The notes: generated by a model from the sequence alone, not told the origin. A DNA stretch of 64,000 nt from an uncultured Polaribacter sp. (GCF_947503875.1 NZ_CANNFH010000002.1:62001-126000), one strand, 5' to 3'. Shown: positions 36,858 through 47,730, counted from the first letter of the stretch. Numbers and translations: made by a program.

Positions 36858-39206
36858 ATGAAAAAAAATCTATTATTATTACTGTTCGCTTTCAATTTTT
36901 CCTTCGCATTTTCTAATGATTGGAATGATGCAAAATGGATTTGGCAAGCAGAAGATGGGCCTTCAAATACGTGGATGAGTTTTAGAAAAACAATAACTAT
37001 TGATGAAATTCCAGATGTTGTTGAAGCAAATATAGCAGTAGATAGTAAGTTTTGGTTATGGGTTAATGGTGAAATGGTAATTTTTGAAGGAGGCTTATCA
37101 AGAGGACCAAGTCAAGCAGGAGATTGGAATAGAAAACAAAAAATAACACCAACTAATTCTTGGTTTGATACGCTAAACATTCAACCCTATTTAAAAAAAG
37201 GAGAAAATACAATTGCCATTTTAGTTTGGTATTGGGGTAGAGAAACGCATAAAGGCACACATATAGATAGTGGAAAAGGAGGTTTACTTTTCTCTTCTCA
37301 AATTGGTAATCAAATCGTAGTTTCAGATAAAACTTGGAAAGCAATTCAGCATCCTGCATATAACAATTCAATACCACCTGCAAGTAAAGCTATTGTGCAA
37401 TATAGTGTTGAATTCGATGCTCAAAAATCAATGCAAGATTGGTCTGAAAATGCGTGGTATTCAGCAAATTTTAATGATACAAATTGGACTTCCGCAGTTG
37501 AAAAAGGAAAATTAGGTGTGAAACCTTGGTACAATGTAGAAAAAAATATAGTTCCGCATTTGGTTAATCACGGTTTACAAAATTATAAGAACCATAATGC
37601 CTTGAAATTTCCTTTTGTAAGTGATGGAAAAACCATAAAAGCGAAACTGGCTTTTAACAAACAAATTACACCTTATTTGGAGATTGAAGCCAAAGCAGGA
37701 GATACCATTTTTATTACAACAGATAACAGACTTAATAGAATTAATGCAACATACATCACAAAAAAAGGCAAACAATCTTTCGAGAGTTTTTCTTGGATGA
37801 ATGGTAACGAAATTAAATACACTATTCCAAAAGGTGTTAAAGTAAATGCTTTAAAATACAGATGGATGAGTGTAGGTGAAATGGCTGGTAAATTTGAAAT
37901 AGACGATCCTTTTTACAATCGTTTATGGTGGATGGGAAATAACACCTTATTTGTTTGTGCAAGAGATAATTTTATGGATTGCCCAGATAGAGAGCGCGCT
38001 TTATGGATTGGTGATGTTGCAGACCAAGTAGGTTATTTATTTTATGCTATGGATAATGCAGGTCGTCAATTACTAAAAAAAGCCATTTTACAAACTACAG
38101 CATTTAGTGAAAATGGAGTAATGGGTGCTTTAGGGCCTTTAAGAGTGCGCGAGTTGGTTGCACAAACATTGCAGTTTATTGCACAAGGTATTTGGCCTTA
38201 TTATTTAAATACTGGAGACAAAGAAACCTTAGAAAAAGCGTATCCTTTTGTGTATGATTATTTAGCATTATTTCCAATGCAAGAAAATGGCTTGCCAGAA
38301 TATCGCTTAAGAAAAAGTCCAGATGCTTGGGATTGGGTAGATTGGGGAGTGAAAAAAACAGCCGATAAAAAACCAATACAAATGGCTTTTTATTATTTAG
38401 CTTTAAGCGAAGCTAAAAAAATGGCAGAAGTTTTAGGTAAAACCAAAGATATAAAATGGTACGAGGAAAGGATGAAAACCATGAAACCAGCATTTGAAAA
38501 AGCGTATTGGAAAGATGGTTTTTATAGTTCTAATAAAGAAAAACTAAAAGATGATAGAGCCAATGCAATTGCCATAGTTTCAGGGATTGCTAATCCAAAA
38601 TATTACAATCAAATTGTAGATAATGTTTTAATTCCAAATCGATTTTCTAGTCCACATTTTGAGTGGGTTGCAGAGGAGGCAATGTGTATTGCAGGCAATT
38701 ATAAAGCGTCTTTAGATAGAATGAAAGACATGTACCAAAGTCAAGTGGATAAAAAATCCATGTCAACTTTATATGAAATGTTTCCAAGAGGAGGTAGTTA
38801 CAATCACGCGTGGAATGGTTCTAATAAAATTTTATCTAAATACATAGCAGGTGTAGCCCCTACTAAAGTAGGTTGGAGTGAATATCAAATTATGCCAAAC
38901 TTGGTGCATTTTAAAAGTCTTAAAAAGACGATTCCAACAGTAAAAGGAAACATTAAAATAGACTTAGAAGTTAAAGAAAATACGTACGAGTTAGCATTGG
39001 AATCTCCAGAGAATTCAACAGCAATTATAGGAATTCCTAAAACAGAAAAAGCTATTAATAAGGTAGTTGTAAATGGTGAAGTAGTCTGGAAAAAAGGTAA
39101 AAAGAGAAAAAGGGTTAAAGGATTTGAGTTTGATAGTGAAAATGAAGATTTTTTAAAGTTTAAGGCACAAGCTGCAACATGGCAAATTAAAGCTACCTAC
39201 AAATAA
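36858..39206 (+). CDS. Divergent GH78-like alpha-L-rhamnosidase, secreted or periplasmic
   Basis: The protein has 782 residues. It has an ordinary signal peptide (MKKNLLLLLFAFNFSFAFS) rather than a lipobox. It lacks the N-terminal Fn3 domain of the neighbouring enzymes and begins directly with the beta domain (DAKWIWQAEDGPSNTWMSFR). The catalytic stretch is DCPDRERALWIGDVADQ (Asp near 374), and STLYEMFPRGGSYNHAWNG replaces the usual WERWD region. It belongs to the rhamnosidase superfamily, but the specificity may differ. The 76-bp gap before it contains no CAGGATA repeat. Confidence 0.75.
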   Translation: MKKNLLLLLFAFNFSFAFSNDWNDAKWIWQAEDGPSNTWMSFRKTITIDEIPDVVEANIAVDSKFWLWVNGEMVIFEGGLSRGPSQAGDWNRKQKITPTNSWFDTLNIQPYLKKGENTIAILVWYWGRETHKGTHIDSGKGGLLFSSQIGNQIVVSDKTWKAIQHPAYNNSIPPASKAIVQYSVEFDAQKSMQDWSENAWYSANFNDTNWTSAVEKGKLGVKPWYNVEKNIVPHLVNHGLQNYKNHNALKFPFVSDGKTIKAKLAFNKQITPYLEIEAKAGDTIFITTDNRLNRINATYITKKGKQSFESFSWMNGNEIKYTIPKGVKVNALKYRWMSVGEMAGKFEIDDPFYNRLWWMGNNTLFVCARDNFMDCPDRERALWIGDVADQVGYLFYAMDNAGRQLLKKAILQTTAFSENGVMGALGPLRVRELVAQTLQFIAQGIWPYYLNTGDKETLEKAYPFVYDYLALFPMQENGLPEYRLRKSPDAWDWVDWGVKKTADKKPIQMAFYYLALSEAKKMAEVLGKTKDIKWYEERMKTMKPAFEKAYWKDGFYSSNKEKLKDDRANAIAIVSGIANPKYYNQIVDNVLIPNRFSSPHFEWVAEEAMCIAGNYKASLDRMKDMYQSQVDKKSMSTLYEMFPRGGSYNHAWNGSNKILSKYIAGVAPTKVGWSEYQIMPNLVHFKSLKKTIPTVKGNIKIDLEVKENTYELALESPENSTAIIGIPKTEKAINKVVVNGEVVWKKGKKRKRVKGFEFDSENEDFLKFKAQAATWQIKATYK

Positions 39207-39259
39207 TTTAAAACATAGCGTTACAATTATTTGTGCCAAAATAAATATATCATTATATA

Positions 39260-42040
39260 ATGAAACAAAAAACAAAAACTGCATTAAAGGTAATCTTATA
39301 TATGGTAACCTGTATCTTGCTGTTATCTTGTAAAACGAATGGCTCACAAGAAAAACCCATAGAATTGACTGTGAGTGAAGGTTTTAAAAATCCAATAGGA
39401 TTTTACAGTAATTCGCCTAGTTTTTCTTGGCAATTACCAAAGGAGATAGCTTTTCAGACAGCGTATCAACTTAGAGTAGCAAGCCAAATAGAACTTTTAC
39501 AAGATAATCCTGATTTGTGGGATAGTGGGAAAGTTAATTCAGACCAAACCACTTTTGTAAAATTTCAAGGAGAGCCACTTAAATCGAGACAAAAAGTATA
39601 CTGGCAAGTAAAGTTTTGGGATGCTAATAAAAAAGCCTCTAAATGGAGTGATGTTGCTAGTTTAGAATTAGGTCTTCTAAAAAATTCAGATTGGAAAGGT
39701 AAGTGGATTAGTTTACCAGCCAATGAACTGAATAAAAAAGACAGACATAAACAACTGTTATTTAGACCTCAGTACATGCGTAAACAAATTGCATTAAAAC
39801 AAAAGGTTAAAAAAGCGAGGCTTTACATAACAGCAAAAGGAGCTTATGAATTTTATATAAACGGAAAAAAAGTAGGAGATGATGTGATGTCCCCTGGTTG
39901 GACACCTTACAATAAACGTATTCCTACATTAACTTATGATGTAACCAACTTACTAGAAGAAGGCAACAATACTTTAGGCGCAACAGTTGCAGAAGGTTGG
40001 TTTGGTGGTCGTGTTAATTTAAGATATGTTAAAAAAACACCAGAACATAGACCTCACTTGTTAGGTCAGTTAGAAATAGAAACTGAAGAAGGTACAAAAA
40101 CCTTTGTAACAGATCATACATGGAAAGTAACACAAAATGGTCCTATACGAACGTCTAAAATTTACGATGGCGAGTTTTATGATGCCAACCTAGAATTGGG
40201 CGCATGGAGCAGTAATAATTACAACGACTCAAAATGGTTAAAAGTAAACTCATATAAAATACTAGATAGTATAGCATTATTACCCAAACGATTTGCGGGT
40301 GTAAAGGATATGGATGTAATTTCTGTAAAAAGTATTACAGAACCCGTAAAAGGACAGCCAATTTTTAATTTCAAGCAAAATAATGTAGGTGTTCCATTGG
40401 TAAAAGTACCCATGAAAAAAGGAGATACATTACGAATTCGTTTTGCTGAAATGTTAAATCCAGATGGAACATTTCATAGAAAAAATTATAGAGGTGCACG
40501 TTCTACAGATTATTATGTTGCAGCTAAAGATGGTATGATAGAGTGGCGTCCTAAATTTACGTTTCACGGATATCAATTTATTGAATTAAAAGGGTACGCA
40601 CCAAATGCAATACCACAAAAAGACTGGGTAACAGCTATTGTACAACATACCGATTTTGATTTAAATGGCACGTTTACTTCGTCTCATAAAAAATTAAATA
40701 AACTACAAAATAACATTAGCTGGGGATTAAGAAGTAACTTTTTTGATGTGCCAACTGATTGCCCACAACGTGATGAAAGATGGGGTTGGACAGGAGATGC
40801 TCAGGTAATTGCACCAACAGCCATTTACAATGCAGACATGTATGCTTTTTGGGCAGGATATGCACAAACTTTGCGAGAAGACCAATTACCAAATGGTGTA
40901 ATACCACCTGTAGTACCAAATTGTTTTAGAAATCAGAAAGGTTACGCAGGTTGGGGAGATGTAGGTGTTGTAGTGCCTTGGGAAATGTATTTTAGAACAG
41001 GAGATGTTAGTATATTAGAAGATAATTATGATATGATGATGGGTTGGTTAGAGTATTATGCGTCAATCACTAAAAATGACCTCCCTAAAGGAGTAACTAT
41101 TGGCGATTGGTTGCAACCGTTTCCAGAACCTAAAGAGAATTTTAGACACATGCGTCGTGGAGATACTCCAGGCACTTTAATTGCTGCAGCATATAACGCG
41201 TACACAGTAGAATTAACCATGAAAAGTGCAGAGGTGCTTGGTAAAACTGAAGATGTAAAAAAGCTAAAGGAATTGCATACGAAACTAAAACGAGCTTTTG
41301 AAAACAAATTTTTTGATAAAAATGGTCGTGTAACTTCTGCAATAGAAACACAAACTCAATATTTAATGGCTTTGCAGTATGATTTATTATCAAAAGAAAT
41401 AGCTCAAAAAGCCCTTGTACAATTAAAAAGATTTATTGGAGAGTGTGATAATCACTTACGTACAGGTTTTTTAGGAACACCAATATTGCCTTTTGCATTA
41501 GATAAAATGGGAGAAGTAGATTTAATGTATACCATATTGTTTAAAGAAACTTATCCATCATGGTTTCATTCTATTAACCAAGGTGCAACAACTACTTGGG
41601 AAAGATGGGATAGTTATTCTAAAGAAACAGGATTTAAAGTAGAACCTATGAATTCTTTAAATCACTATGCTTATGGTGCTATTGGTCAGTGGATGTATGA
41701 ACGTATTGGAGGATTAAAACCTTTAAAGGCAGGTTATAAAGAAATACGCATAGCACCAATTCCAGGAGGACCATTAACGTCTGCTAAAGCAAGTTATAAT
41801 ACACCATATGGTAAAGTAAGTTCTGCTTGGCATATTAAAAATGGTGAATTTGAATTGCAAACAACCATACCACCAAACACAACTGCTCAGGTAGAAATAC
41901 CAAAAAATGGAAAAAGTAATTTGTATTTAAATGGTAAAAAATTTAAAACAATACCAGATGTTACATTAGTAAAGGAAACTGAAAACGCATTTGTATTAAA
42001 AGCTTTGCCAGGAACGTACACTTTTAAAGTTGATTATTAG
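39260..42040 (+). CDS. GH78 alpha-L-rhamnosidase, lipoprotein
   Basis: The protein has 926 residues with a lipoprotein signal (CILLLSCKTN). The GH78 domain order is complete: Fn3-like start (VSEGFKNPIGFYSNSPSFSW), beta domains, toroid with DCPQRDERWGWTGDAQV (Asp near 500), TTTWERWDSY, SLNHYAYGAIGQWMYERIGG, and a C-terminal beta sandwich. It is a paralogue of the gene at 33980 with full conservation of the catalytic stretches. In ulvan-degrading flavobacteria GH78 enzymes take rhamnose from desulfated oligosaccharides; that role is inferred here. Confidence 0.88.
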   Translation: MKQKTKTALKVILYMVTCILLLSCKTNGSQEKPIELTVSEGFKNPIGFYSNSPSFSWQLPKEIAFQTAYQLRVASQIELLQDNPDLWDSGKVNSDQTTFVKFQGEPLKSRQKVYWQVKFWDANKKASKWSDVASLELGLLKNSDWKGKWISLPANELNKKDRHKQLLFRPQYMRKQIALKQKVKKARLYITAKGAYEFYINGKKVGDDVMSPGWTPYNKRIPTLTYDVTNLLEEGNNTLGATVAEGWFGGRVNLRYVKKTPEHRPHLLGQLEIETEEGTKTFVTDHTWKVTQNGPIRTSKIYDGEFYDANLELGAWSSNNYNDSKWLKVNSYKILDSIALLPKRFAGVKDMDVISVKSITEPVKGQPIFNFKQNNVGVPLVKVPMKKGDTLRIRFAEMLNPDGTFHRKNYRGARSTDYYVAAKDGMIEWRPKFTFHGYQFIELKGYAPNAIPQKDWVTAIVQHTDFDLNGTFTSSHKKLNKLQNNISWGLRSNFFDVPTDCPQRDERWGWTGDAQVIAPTAIYNADMYAFWAGYAQTLREDQLPNGVIPPVVPNCFRNQKGYAGWGDVGVVVPWEMYFRTGDVSILEDNYDMMMGWLEYYASITKNDLPKGVTIGDWLQPFPEPKENFRHMRRGDTPGTLIAAAYNAYTVELTMKSAEVLGKTEDVKKLKELHTKLKRAFENKFFDKNGRVTSAIETQTQYLMALQYDLLSKEIAQKALVQLKRFIGECDNHLRTGFLGTPILPFALDKMGEVDLMYTILFKETYPSWFHSINQGATTTWERWDSYSKETGFKVEPMNSLNHYAYGAIGQWMYERIGGLKPLKAGYKEIRIAPIPGGPLTSAKASYNTPYGKVSSAWHIKNGEFELQTTIPPNTTAQVEIPKNGKSNLYLNGKKFKTIPDVTLVKETENAFVLKALPGTYTFKVDY

Positions 42041-42070
42041 TAATCAGTATTTCATAAATATCAAACATAA

Positions 42071-43549
42071 ATGACAGTAGTTGGAGGTTTAAAAAAGAAT
42101 ATTTGGAACAAAAACATGTTTATTTTGCTTTTAGTAATACTCTCTTGTGGTCAGAAAACAAAGCAGATTTCTAAAGCAGAAATGGAACAACCAAATTTAC
42201 TGTTTATTTTTGCAGACCAATACAGACAAGCTTCTTTGGGTTTTTTAAAAGAAGATCCTGTACACACGCCAAATTTAGATCAATTGGCAAATGAAGGTGT
42301 GTTTTTTAGTGAAGCTGTTTCCAACAATCCATTGTGTAGCCCTTATAGGGCGATGTTAATGACGGGTCGTTATCCAATATCAACAGGAGTTGTAGAGAAC
42401 TGCAATTCCCAAAGAACAGCTTTGGGGAATTTTTTAAAGAAAGATGAAATTTGTTTTTCTGATGTTTTAGTTGAAAATGGCTACAGTGCAGGCTATGTAG
42501 GTAAATGGCATTTAGATGGTCCAGAACCAACACCACCAGATGTAAAAAGGGTTTGGGATACTTGGTGTCCTCCAAATCGCAGACATGGTTTTTCTTTTTG
42601 GTATGCTTATGGGACTCACAATAGGCATAATGCACCTTATTATTGGACAACCAATGCCAAAGAAGATGAAAAAACATACATCAAAAAATGGTCAGCAGAA
42701 CACGAAGCGGATGTTATTATCGATTACCTGAAAAACAACGAAAAACAACGAAAATCTGATGAACCTTTTGCTTTGTTTTGGTCAATAAATCCACCACATA
42801 CACCTTTTAAACAAGTGCCAGAACGTTACAGAAAACGTTATGAAGGCATGACGCATAAAGACGTTTTAAATAGACCAAATGTACAGTTTAATGACAACTA
42901 CGATTTAAAAAGGGGAGATCATGGTGTAGAAAAACGTTTAGATCAAGCTACAGATTATTTTGCGTCTGTAAATGGTGTAGATGATCAAATAGGACGTGTT
43001 ATTGCAAAATTAAAAGAAGCAGGATTATATGAAAACACCATTATTGTGTTTTCTGCAGATCATGGTGAAATGCTAGGAAGTCAAGGTTTAATGCATAAAA
43101 ATGTATGGTTTAAAGAAGCCTATAAAATTCCTTTGATTGTCCATTATCCGAAAAAAGTAAAACCAAAGAAAGATGATATTTTATTAAGTGTGCCAGATTA
43201 TATGCCAACCATTTTGGGTTTAATGGGATTTGAAGATAAAATACCAAAGGAAGTAGAAGGTAAAAATTATGCAGATTTATTTTTTGATAAACCTGTAAAC
43301 CGCCCAGAAAAACAGTTGTATTTTGGAGGGAAAAGTTTTGCTTCTAAAGGCGATGCTAGAGGTTTTAGAACCAAAGACTATACGTATGCTGTGGTAAAAC
43401 ACGAAAATGGGAGTAAATTTCATTATCTCTATGATGATGCTAAAGATCCTTTTCAAATGAAAAATATTTGGGGAGAAGATGCTGTTTTAGATACTAAAAT
43501 GGAAACAGAATTGGCAGCGTTGTTAACCTCTATGAATGATTCTTGGTAA
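42071..43549 (+). CDS. Formylglycine sulfatase (S1 family), lipoprotein
   Basis: The protein has 492 residues. The sulfatase fold starts at PNLLFIFADQYR, with metal-binding Asp/Gln, the activation motif CSPYRAMLMTG (Cys near residue 89, CxPxR type), YVGKWHLDG, and FSADHGEMLGSQGLMHKN. The cysteine must be converted to formylglycine by a maturase not present here. The signal is a lipobox (VILSCGQ). Two starts are possible: 42071, or the ATG at 42116 that begins directly with the hydrophobic stretch. It is the sixth gene of the operon. The sulfate position cut is unknown. Confidence 0.88.
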   Translation: MTVVGGLKKNIWNKNMFILLLVILSCGQKTKQISKAEMEQPNLLFIFADQYRQASLGFLKEDPVHTPNLDQLANEGVFFSEAVSNNPLCSPYRAMLMTGRYPISTGVVENCNSQRTALGNFLKKDEICFSDVLVENGYSAGYVGKWHLDGPEPTPPDVKRVWDTWCPPNRRHGFSFWYAYGTHNRHNAPYYWTTNAKEDEKTYIKKWSAEHEADVIIDYLKNNEKQRKSDEPFALFWSINPPHTPFKQVPERYRKRYEGMTHKDVLNRPNVQFNDNYDLKRGDHGVEKRLDQATDYFASVNGVDDQIGRVIAKLKEAGLYENTIIVFSADHGEMLGSQGLMHKNVWFKEAYKIPLIVHYPKKVKPKKDDILLSVPDYMPTILGLMGFEDKIPKEVEGKNYADLFFDKPVNRPEKQLYFGGKSFASKGDARGFRTKDYTYAVVKHENGSKFHYLYDDAKDPFQMKNIWGEDAVLDTKMETELAALLTSMNDSW

Positions 43550-43557
43550 AAATAATT

Positions 43558-44787
43558 ATGAAAACAAATAGGCGCCATTTTATAAAAAATTTGTCTGCAC
43601 TTAGTATTGTTGGTGCCACATATCCATTATTATCCGCTTGCGGAAGTAAAAACGGAAACGAATATTTAAACGAAAAGATTACAAAAATCGAAATATTTCG
43701 ATATGATATTAATATTCCACGTTATTTTTCTTGGGGAACTTGGCACAATCGTCAGCATTTATTTATAAAAATATCAGCTGGAGATTTTTATGGTTGGACA
43801 GAAACTCCTGCTTCAAAAAACAACCCTAATTTTAAGCCCACGGCTTGGGTAAAATATCTAGAACAGTTTAAAGGTTTAACCATAGGTGAAGCTCAAAAAA
43901 GATTAACCTCAGAACAAGTTTTAGGTTCCAAAAGATCTCTAAAAATGTTAGAATCTTTAGATATGGGATTGTTGGATTTGTCAGGAAGAATTCAAAATAA
44001 AGCTGCAGTAGAATTGTTGGGTTTAACAGGAACTAAACCAGTTCCAGGTTTGTATTGTATACTCGATAAAGACGAGAAAAAAGTACGAGCAGAAGCAGAA
44101 AAAAGTATCGAACAAAATCTTAATCATCACATGAAATTTAAAATGTATGGTGATGAAAAAGTTGATATGCAATTACTCAAAACAATTAGAGCAGTTTTAG
44201 GTAATGATGCAGTGGTAATTTCAGATGTAAATAAAGGTTACAAAAAATGGAAATCATTAGATGAATTAAAAGGAATTTTAGATCGTTTTAGTGCTAATGG
44301 TTTAAACGCGATAGAAGATCCAGCAAATTTGAAAACAAAGCAATGGATTCAATTACAAGAAATGGTAGGCGATTTAAGTTTAATTCCAGATGCGCCAATG
44401 CGTCCAGCTTGGAAAGGTATCAAAACGATGCAAAAAGGTATGGGACATATTTATAACCTACATCCATCTACGATGGGAAGTTTAACGCATACAGCTAAAT
44501 TAGCACATAAAGTAAAAGAAATTGGTGCAAAAGTAATGATTGGTGATGATAGTTTGGTTGGACCAGCTTGTTCTGCGTGGCAACAAATTGCCATTGGAGT
44601 TGATGCTACTTGGGTAGAAGCTATTGAGAAAAAGGAAGATTCTAAATTGTATTTAGAATGCTTGCAAAGTACAGCTACTAAAAAAGAAGCTAACGGTTAT
44701 TATTCATTCGAACCAAAACCTGGCTTTGGAGTAGAATTAGATACAGTTCACTTAAAAAAAGTAAGTGAATTGTATATAGAAGTTTAA
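43558..44787 (+). CDS. Exported enolase-superfamily protein (mandelate racemase/sugar-acid dehydratase type)
   Basis: The start is put at the ATG at 43558, 8 bp after the previous stop; a TTG 15 bp earlier would overlap that gene. The product has 409 residues and begins MKTNRRHFIKNLSALSIVG, a twin-arginine type signal, with a lipobox-like LLSACGS. It has the enolase capping domain, then the barrel with KFKMYG (KxK base pair), SDVNKGY and IEDPA (metal ligands), and HPSTMGSLT. Members dehydrate or epimerise sugar acids, normally in the cytoplasm. An exported version inside a polysaccharide operon suggests action on oligosaccharide or released uronate in the periplasm; this is inference. Confidence 0.75.
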   Translation: MKTNRRHFIKNLSALSIVGATYPLLSACGSKNGNEYLNEKITKIEIFRYDINIPRYFSWGTWHNRQHLFIKISAGDFYGWTETPASKNNPNFKPTAWVKYLEQFKGLTIGEAQKRLTSEQVLGSKRSLKMLESLDMGLLDLSGRIQNKAAVELLGLTGTKPVPGLYCILDKDEKKVRAEAEKSIEQNLNHHMKFKMYGDEKVDMQLLKTIRAVLGNDAVVISDVNKGYKKWKSLDELKGILDRFSANGLNAIEDPANLKTKQWIQLQEMVGDLSLIPDAPMRPAWKGIKTMQKGMGHIYNLHPSTMGSLTHTAKLAHKVKEIGAKVMIGDDSLVGPACSAWQQIAIGVDATWVEAIEKKEDSKLYLECLQSTATKKEANGYYSFEPKPGFGVELDTVHLKKVSELYIEV

Positions 44788-44811
44788 CGTAAATTTTAAA
44801 GACTGTTGAAA

Positions 44812-46260
44812 ATGATAAAAAACATAATAATGATAGTTAAAAAAATAGATCCTATTTTTTTTGTTACGTTATTTTTTTTCCTGTTGACTAATTGTCAAAA
44901 ACAACAAATTGTTCAAAAGCCAAATGTGCTACTTATTTGTGTAGATGATCTTCGTCCAGAATTGAAGAGTTTTGGAGCAGATTATATTAACTCACCTAAT
45001 ATTGATGCTTTAGCGGAAAAAGGAATTAAATTCCAAAAACATTTTGTAAACTCCCCAAGTTGTGGTCCATCTCGATATACTTTATTAACAGGGCAGTATG
45101 GACCAGCAGGAAACAATGCACTTTTTAGTAGAGCAAAAAAAATAAAACAAGGCACTCAAAAGGTAGATAAAAGTATCCCAGAGTGGTTCAGAACATATGG
45201 CTACACAACAGTTTCGGTTGGAAAAGTATCTCATCACCCTGGAGGGAGAGGTGGAAAAAATTGGAATGATAGCACAAAAGTAGAAATGCCCAATGCGTGG
45301 GATAAGCATTTGATGCCAGTTGCAGAATGGGAACACCCACGAGGGATGATGCATGGATTAGCTAATGGTGAAACCCGAGTAAAATCTGGTGATATGGCTG
45401 TTTTTCAGACAGTAGAAGGAGACGACAACATTTATCCAGATGGAGCAATTACAGATGAAGCTGTCAAACAACTAGGAGCACTTGCCAGTAATAAAGAAAA
45501 TCCATTTTTTCTTGCTGTCGGAATTATTAAACCACACCTGCCTTTTGGTGCACCAAAAACATATTATGATAGGTATGATGGTGTTGATATTCCTGAAATA
45601 AAAAATCCTCAAAAACCGAAAGGAAGAACAACATGGCATGGATCTGGTGAATTTATGAAATACAACCGTTGGGGTAAAAACCCTAATAAAGATGTTGATT
45701 TTGCGAATGAGGTGCGTCGTCATTATGCTGCATGTGTCAGTTATGCGGATGCCCAAGTAGGCAAAATTCTTACGGCTTTAAAAAAAACAGGAGCAGATAA
45801 AAACACTATTGTTGTGCTTTGGGGAGACCATGGTTGGCATCTAGGAGAACATGCGATTTGGGGAAAACATAGTTTGTTTGAGGAATCGTTGCATTCACCT
45901 TTAATAATTCATTACCCAGGAATGAAACATAAAGGGACGAATACGAATGCTATTGTGGAAACAGTCGATATTTTTCCGACGTTATGTGATTTAGTAGAAA
46001 TTAAAATTCCTGAGTTTGCTCATGGGACGTCTCTAAAAGAAATATTAGTAGATCCGAATGCTAGTGGTCACTTTGCTATATCCTACAACAATAAAGCTTC
46101 AACCATCAGAACTTCAACGCATAGAATGACATTACATCAGGATGGATTTGTAGAATTATATGATCACACAACAAAAGAAAAGGAAACTAAGAATGTAGCC
46201 GAAGAACACCCAGAATTAGTTAAAGAGTTAAAAGTGAAGTTAAGTAATAGGTTAAAATAA
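44812..46260 (+). CDS. Formylglycine sulfatase (S1 family, iduronate-2-sulfatase-like), lipoprotein
   Basis: ATG at 44812 is preferred over a TTG at 44806; the signal then ends at the lipobox FFLLTNC. The 482-residue product has [30 protein letters not shown] (Cys near 84), [21 protein letters not shown] and [23 protein letters not shown], the pattern of sulfatases resembling iduronate-2-sulfatase. It resembles the 61112-62524 sulfatase in these stretches. It lies within the rhamnosidase operon, which suggests sulfate on rhamnose or on the neighbouring uronate. Confidence 0.87.
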   Translation: MIKNIIMIVKKIDPIFFVTLFFFLLTNCQKQQIVQKPNVLLICVDDLRPELKSFGADYINSPNIDALAEKGIKFQKHFVNSPSCGPSRYTLLTGQYGPAGNNALFSRAKKIKQGTQKVDKSIPEWFRTYGYTTVSVGKVSHHPGGRGGKNWNDSTKVEMPNAWDKHLMPVAEWEHPRGMMHGLANGETRVKSGDMAVFQTVEGDDNIYPDGAITDEAVKQLGALASNKENPFFLAVGIIKPHLPFGAPKTYYDRYDGVDIPEIKNPQKPKGRTTWHGSGEFMKYNRWGKNPNKDVDFANEVRRHYAACVSYADAQVGKILTALKKTGADKNTIVVLWGDHGWHLGEHAIWGKHSLFEESLHSPLIIHYPGMKHKGTNTNAIVETVDIFPTLCDLVEIKIPEFAHGTSLKEILVDPNASGHFAISYNNKASTIRTSTHRMTLHQDGFVELYDHTTKEKETKNVAEEHPELVKELKVKLSNRLK

Positions 46261-46268
46261 ATAAAATA

Positions 46269-47681
46269 ATGATAAAAGTAGGATTATTTGGTATTGGTTT
46301 AGATACCTATTGGCCGCAGTTTGAAGGACTGTTAGAACGTTTAGAAGGTTATCAGCAACAGATAGCAGATAAAATGGAAGAGTTTGGAGCAGAAGTAGTT
46401 AACGTTGGGTTGGTAGATTCTCCCATTAAAGCGAGAGAAAAAGCACAAGTTTTAAAGACTGAAGATGTAGATATTTTGTTTTTGTATATTTCAACCTATG
46501 CTTTGTCATCCACAGTTTTACCTGTGGTGCAAAAAGTAAAATGTCCTGTAGTTATTTTAAATATTCAGCCTGTGGCTGCCATAGATTACGAAAGTTTTAA
46601 TGCTTTGGGCGATCGTGGAAAAATGACAGGAGAATGGTTGGCACATTGTCAGGCTTGTTCTGTACCAGAATTCGCGAATGTTTTTAATCGTGCAGGAATA
46701 GATTATGAATTTATAACGGGATATTTAGGAGAACAATTTGTTTGGGATGATATTCAGGATTGGATTGATGCCACCAAAGTTGCATCCATAATGCAAAATA
46801 ACAGATTAGGTGTTTTAGGGCATTATTATGCAGGAATGCTAGATGTATATTCCGATTTAACCAAACAATCTGCTGCTTTTGGAACCCACATAGAAATTGT
46901 TGAAATGTGTGAAGTAAAAAAGTACAGAGATGGGGTTACACAAGTTGAGGTTGATGAAAAGTTAGCCGAATTTCAAACTACGTTTGAAGTAATTGATACT
47001 TGCGAAGAATCCGAATTAATTCGCGCAGCAAAAACATCAATCGCTTTAGATAAATTAGTAGAAAATCATGATTTAGGTTCTTTGGCTTATTATTATGAAG
47101 GCGAAAATGCCAATGAATACGAAAATATTGTAACTTCTGTAATCGCTGGAAACACATTATTAACAGGTAAAAATGTACCAGTAGCAGGAGAATATGAAGT
47201 AAAAAATGCACAGGCTATGAAAATTATGGATGCTTTTGGTGTTGGTGGTTCTTTTTCTGAGTTTTATGCGATGGATTTTAATGATGATATTGTGATGTTA
47301 GGTCATGATGGTCCTGCACATTTTGCCATTGCAGAAGGGAATGTACAATTAGTGCCTTTACCAGTTTACCATGGAAAACCAGGAAAAGGATTGTCCATTC
47401 AAATGACGGTCAAACACGGTCCAGTTACTTTGTTATCAGTTGTAGAAGGTAAAGACGATGTGTTTTTATTAGTAGCAGAAGGCGAATCTGTAGAAGGCCC
47501 AGTTTTACAAATAGGAAATACAAATAGCCGTTATCGTTTTTCAATAGGCGCAAGAAATTTTATGAATGAGTGGTCTAAACAAGGGCCATCTCATCATTGT
47601 GCAATTGGCGTTGGCCATATTGCCAATAAAATAGAAAAATTAGGAAATATTTTAAATTTAAGAGTGGTTCGTATTTGTTAA
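46269..47681 (+). CDS. L-arabinose/L-fucose isomerase-family protein, possible L-rhamnose isomerase
   Basis: The protein has 470 residues, has no signal peptide and is thus cytoplasmic. It starts MIKVGLFGIGLDTYWPQFEG and has LFLYISTYALSSTVLPVV, VLGHYYAGMLDVYSDLT, and the C-terminal YAMDFNDDIVMLGHDGPAHFAI and GKPGKGLSIQMTVKHGPVTLLS stretches typical of the arabinose/fucose isomerase fold. These metal-dependent enzymes interconvert aldoses and ketoses. It is the only cytoplasmic catabolic gene here and sits directly before RhaT, so rhamnose, or another sugar freed from the polymer, is the likely substrate. The exact sugar cannot be read from sequence. Confidence 0.78.
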   Translation: MIKVGLFGIGLDTYWPQFEGLLERLEGYQQQIADKMEEFGAEVVNVGLVDSPIKAREKAQVLKTEDVDILFLYISTYALSSTVLPVVQKVKCPVVILNIQPVAAIDYESFNALGDRGKMTGEWLAHCQACSVPEFANVFNRAGIDYEFITGYLGEQFVWDDIQDWIDATKVASIMQNNRLGVLGHYYAGMLDVYSDLTKQSAAFGTHIEIVEMCEVKKYRDGVTQVEVDEKLAEFQTTFEVIDTCEESELIRAAKTSIALDKLVENHDLGSLAYYYEGENANEYENIVTSVIAGNTLLTGKNVPVAGEYEVKNAQAMKIMDAFGVGGSFSEFYAMDFNDDIVMLGHDGPAHFAIAEGNVQLVPLPVYHGKPGKGLSIQMTVKHGPVTLLSVVEGKDDVFLLVAEGESVEGPVLQIGNTNSRYRFSIGARNFMNEWSKQGPSHHCAIGVGHIANKIEKLGNILNLRVVRIC

Positions 47682-47730
47682 CAAACATCAACCATAAACC
47701 AGTAACTATTAACCAAAAAACAAAACAAAC

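Noticed and set aside
42306..42677. Open frame of 123 codons on the minus strand within the sulfatase gene
   Set aside because: It lies fully inside a strongly supported sulfatase, has no family pattern and is rich in His/Cys/Leu as expected of an antisense shadow.
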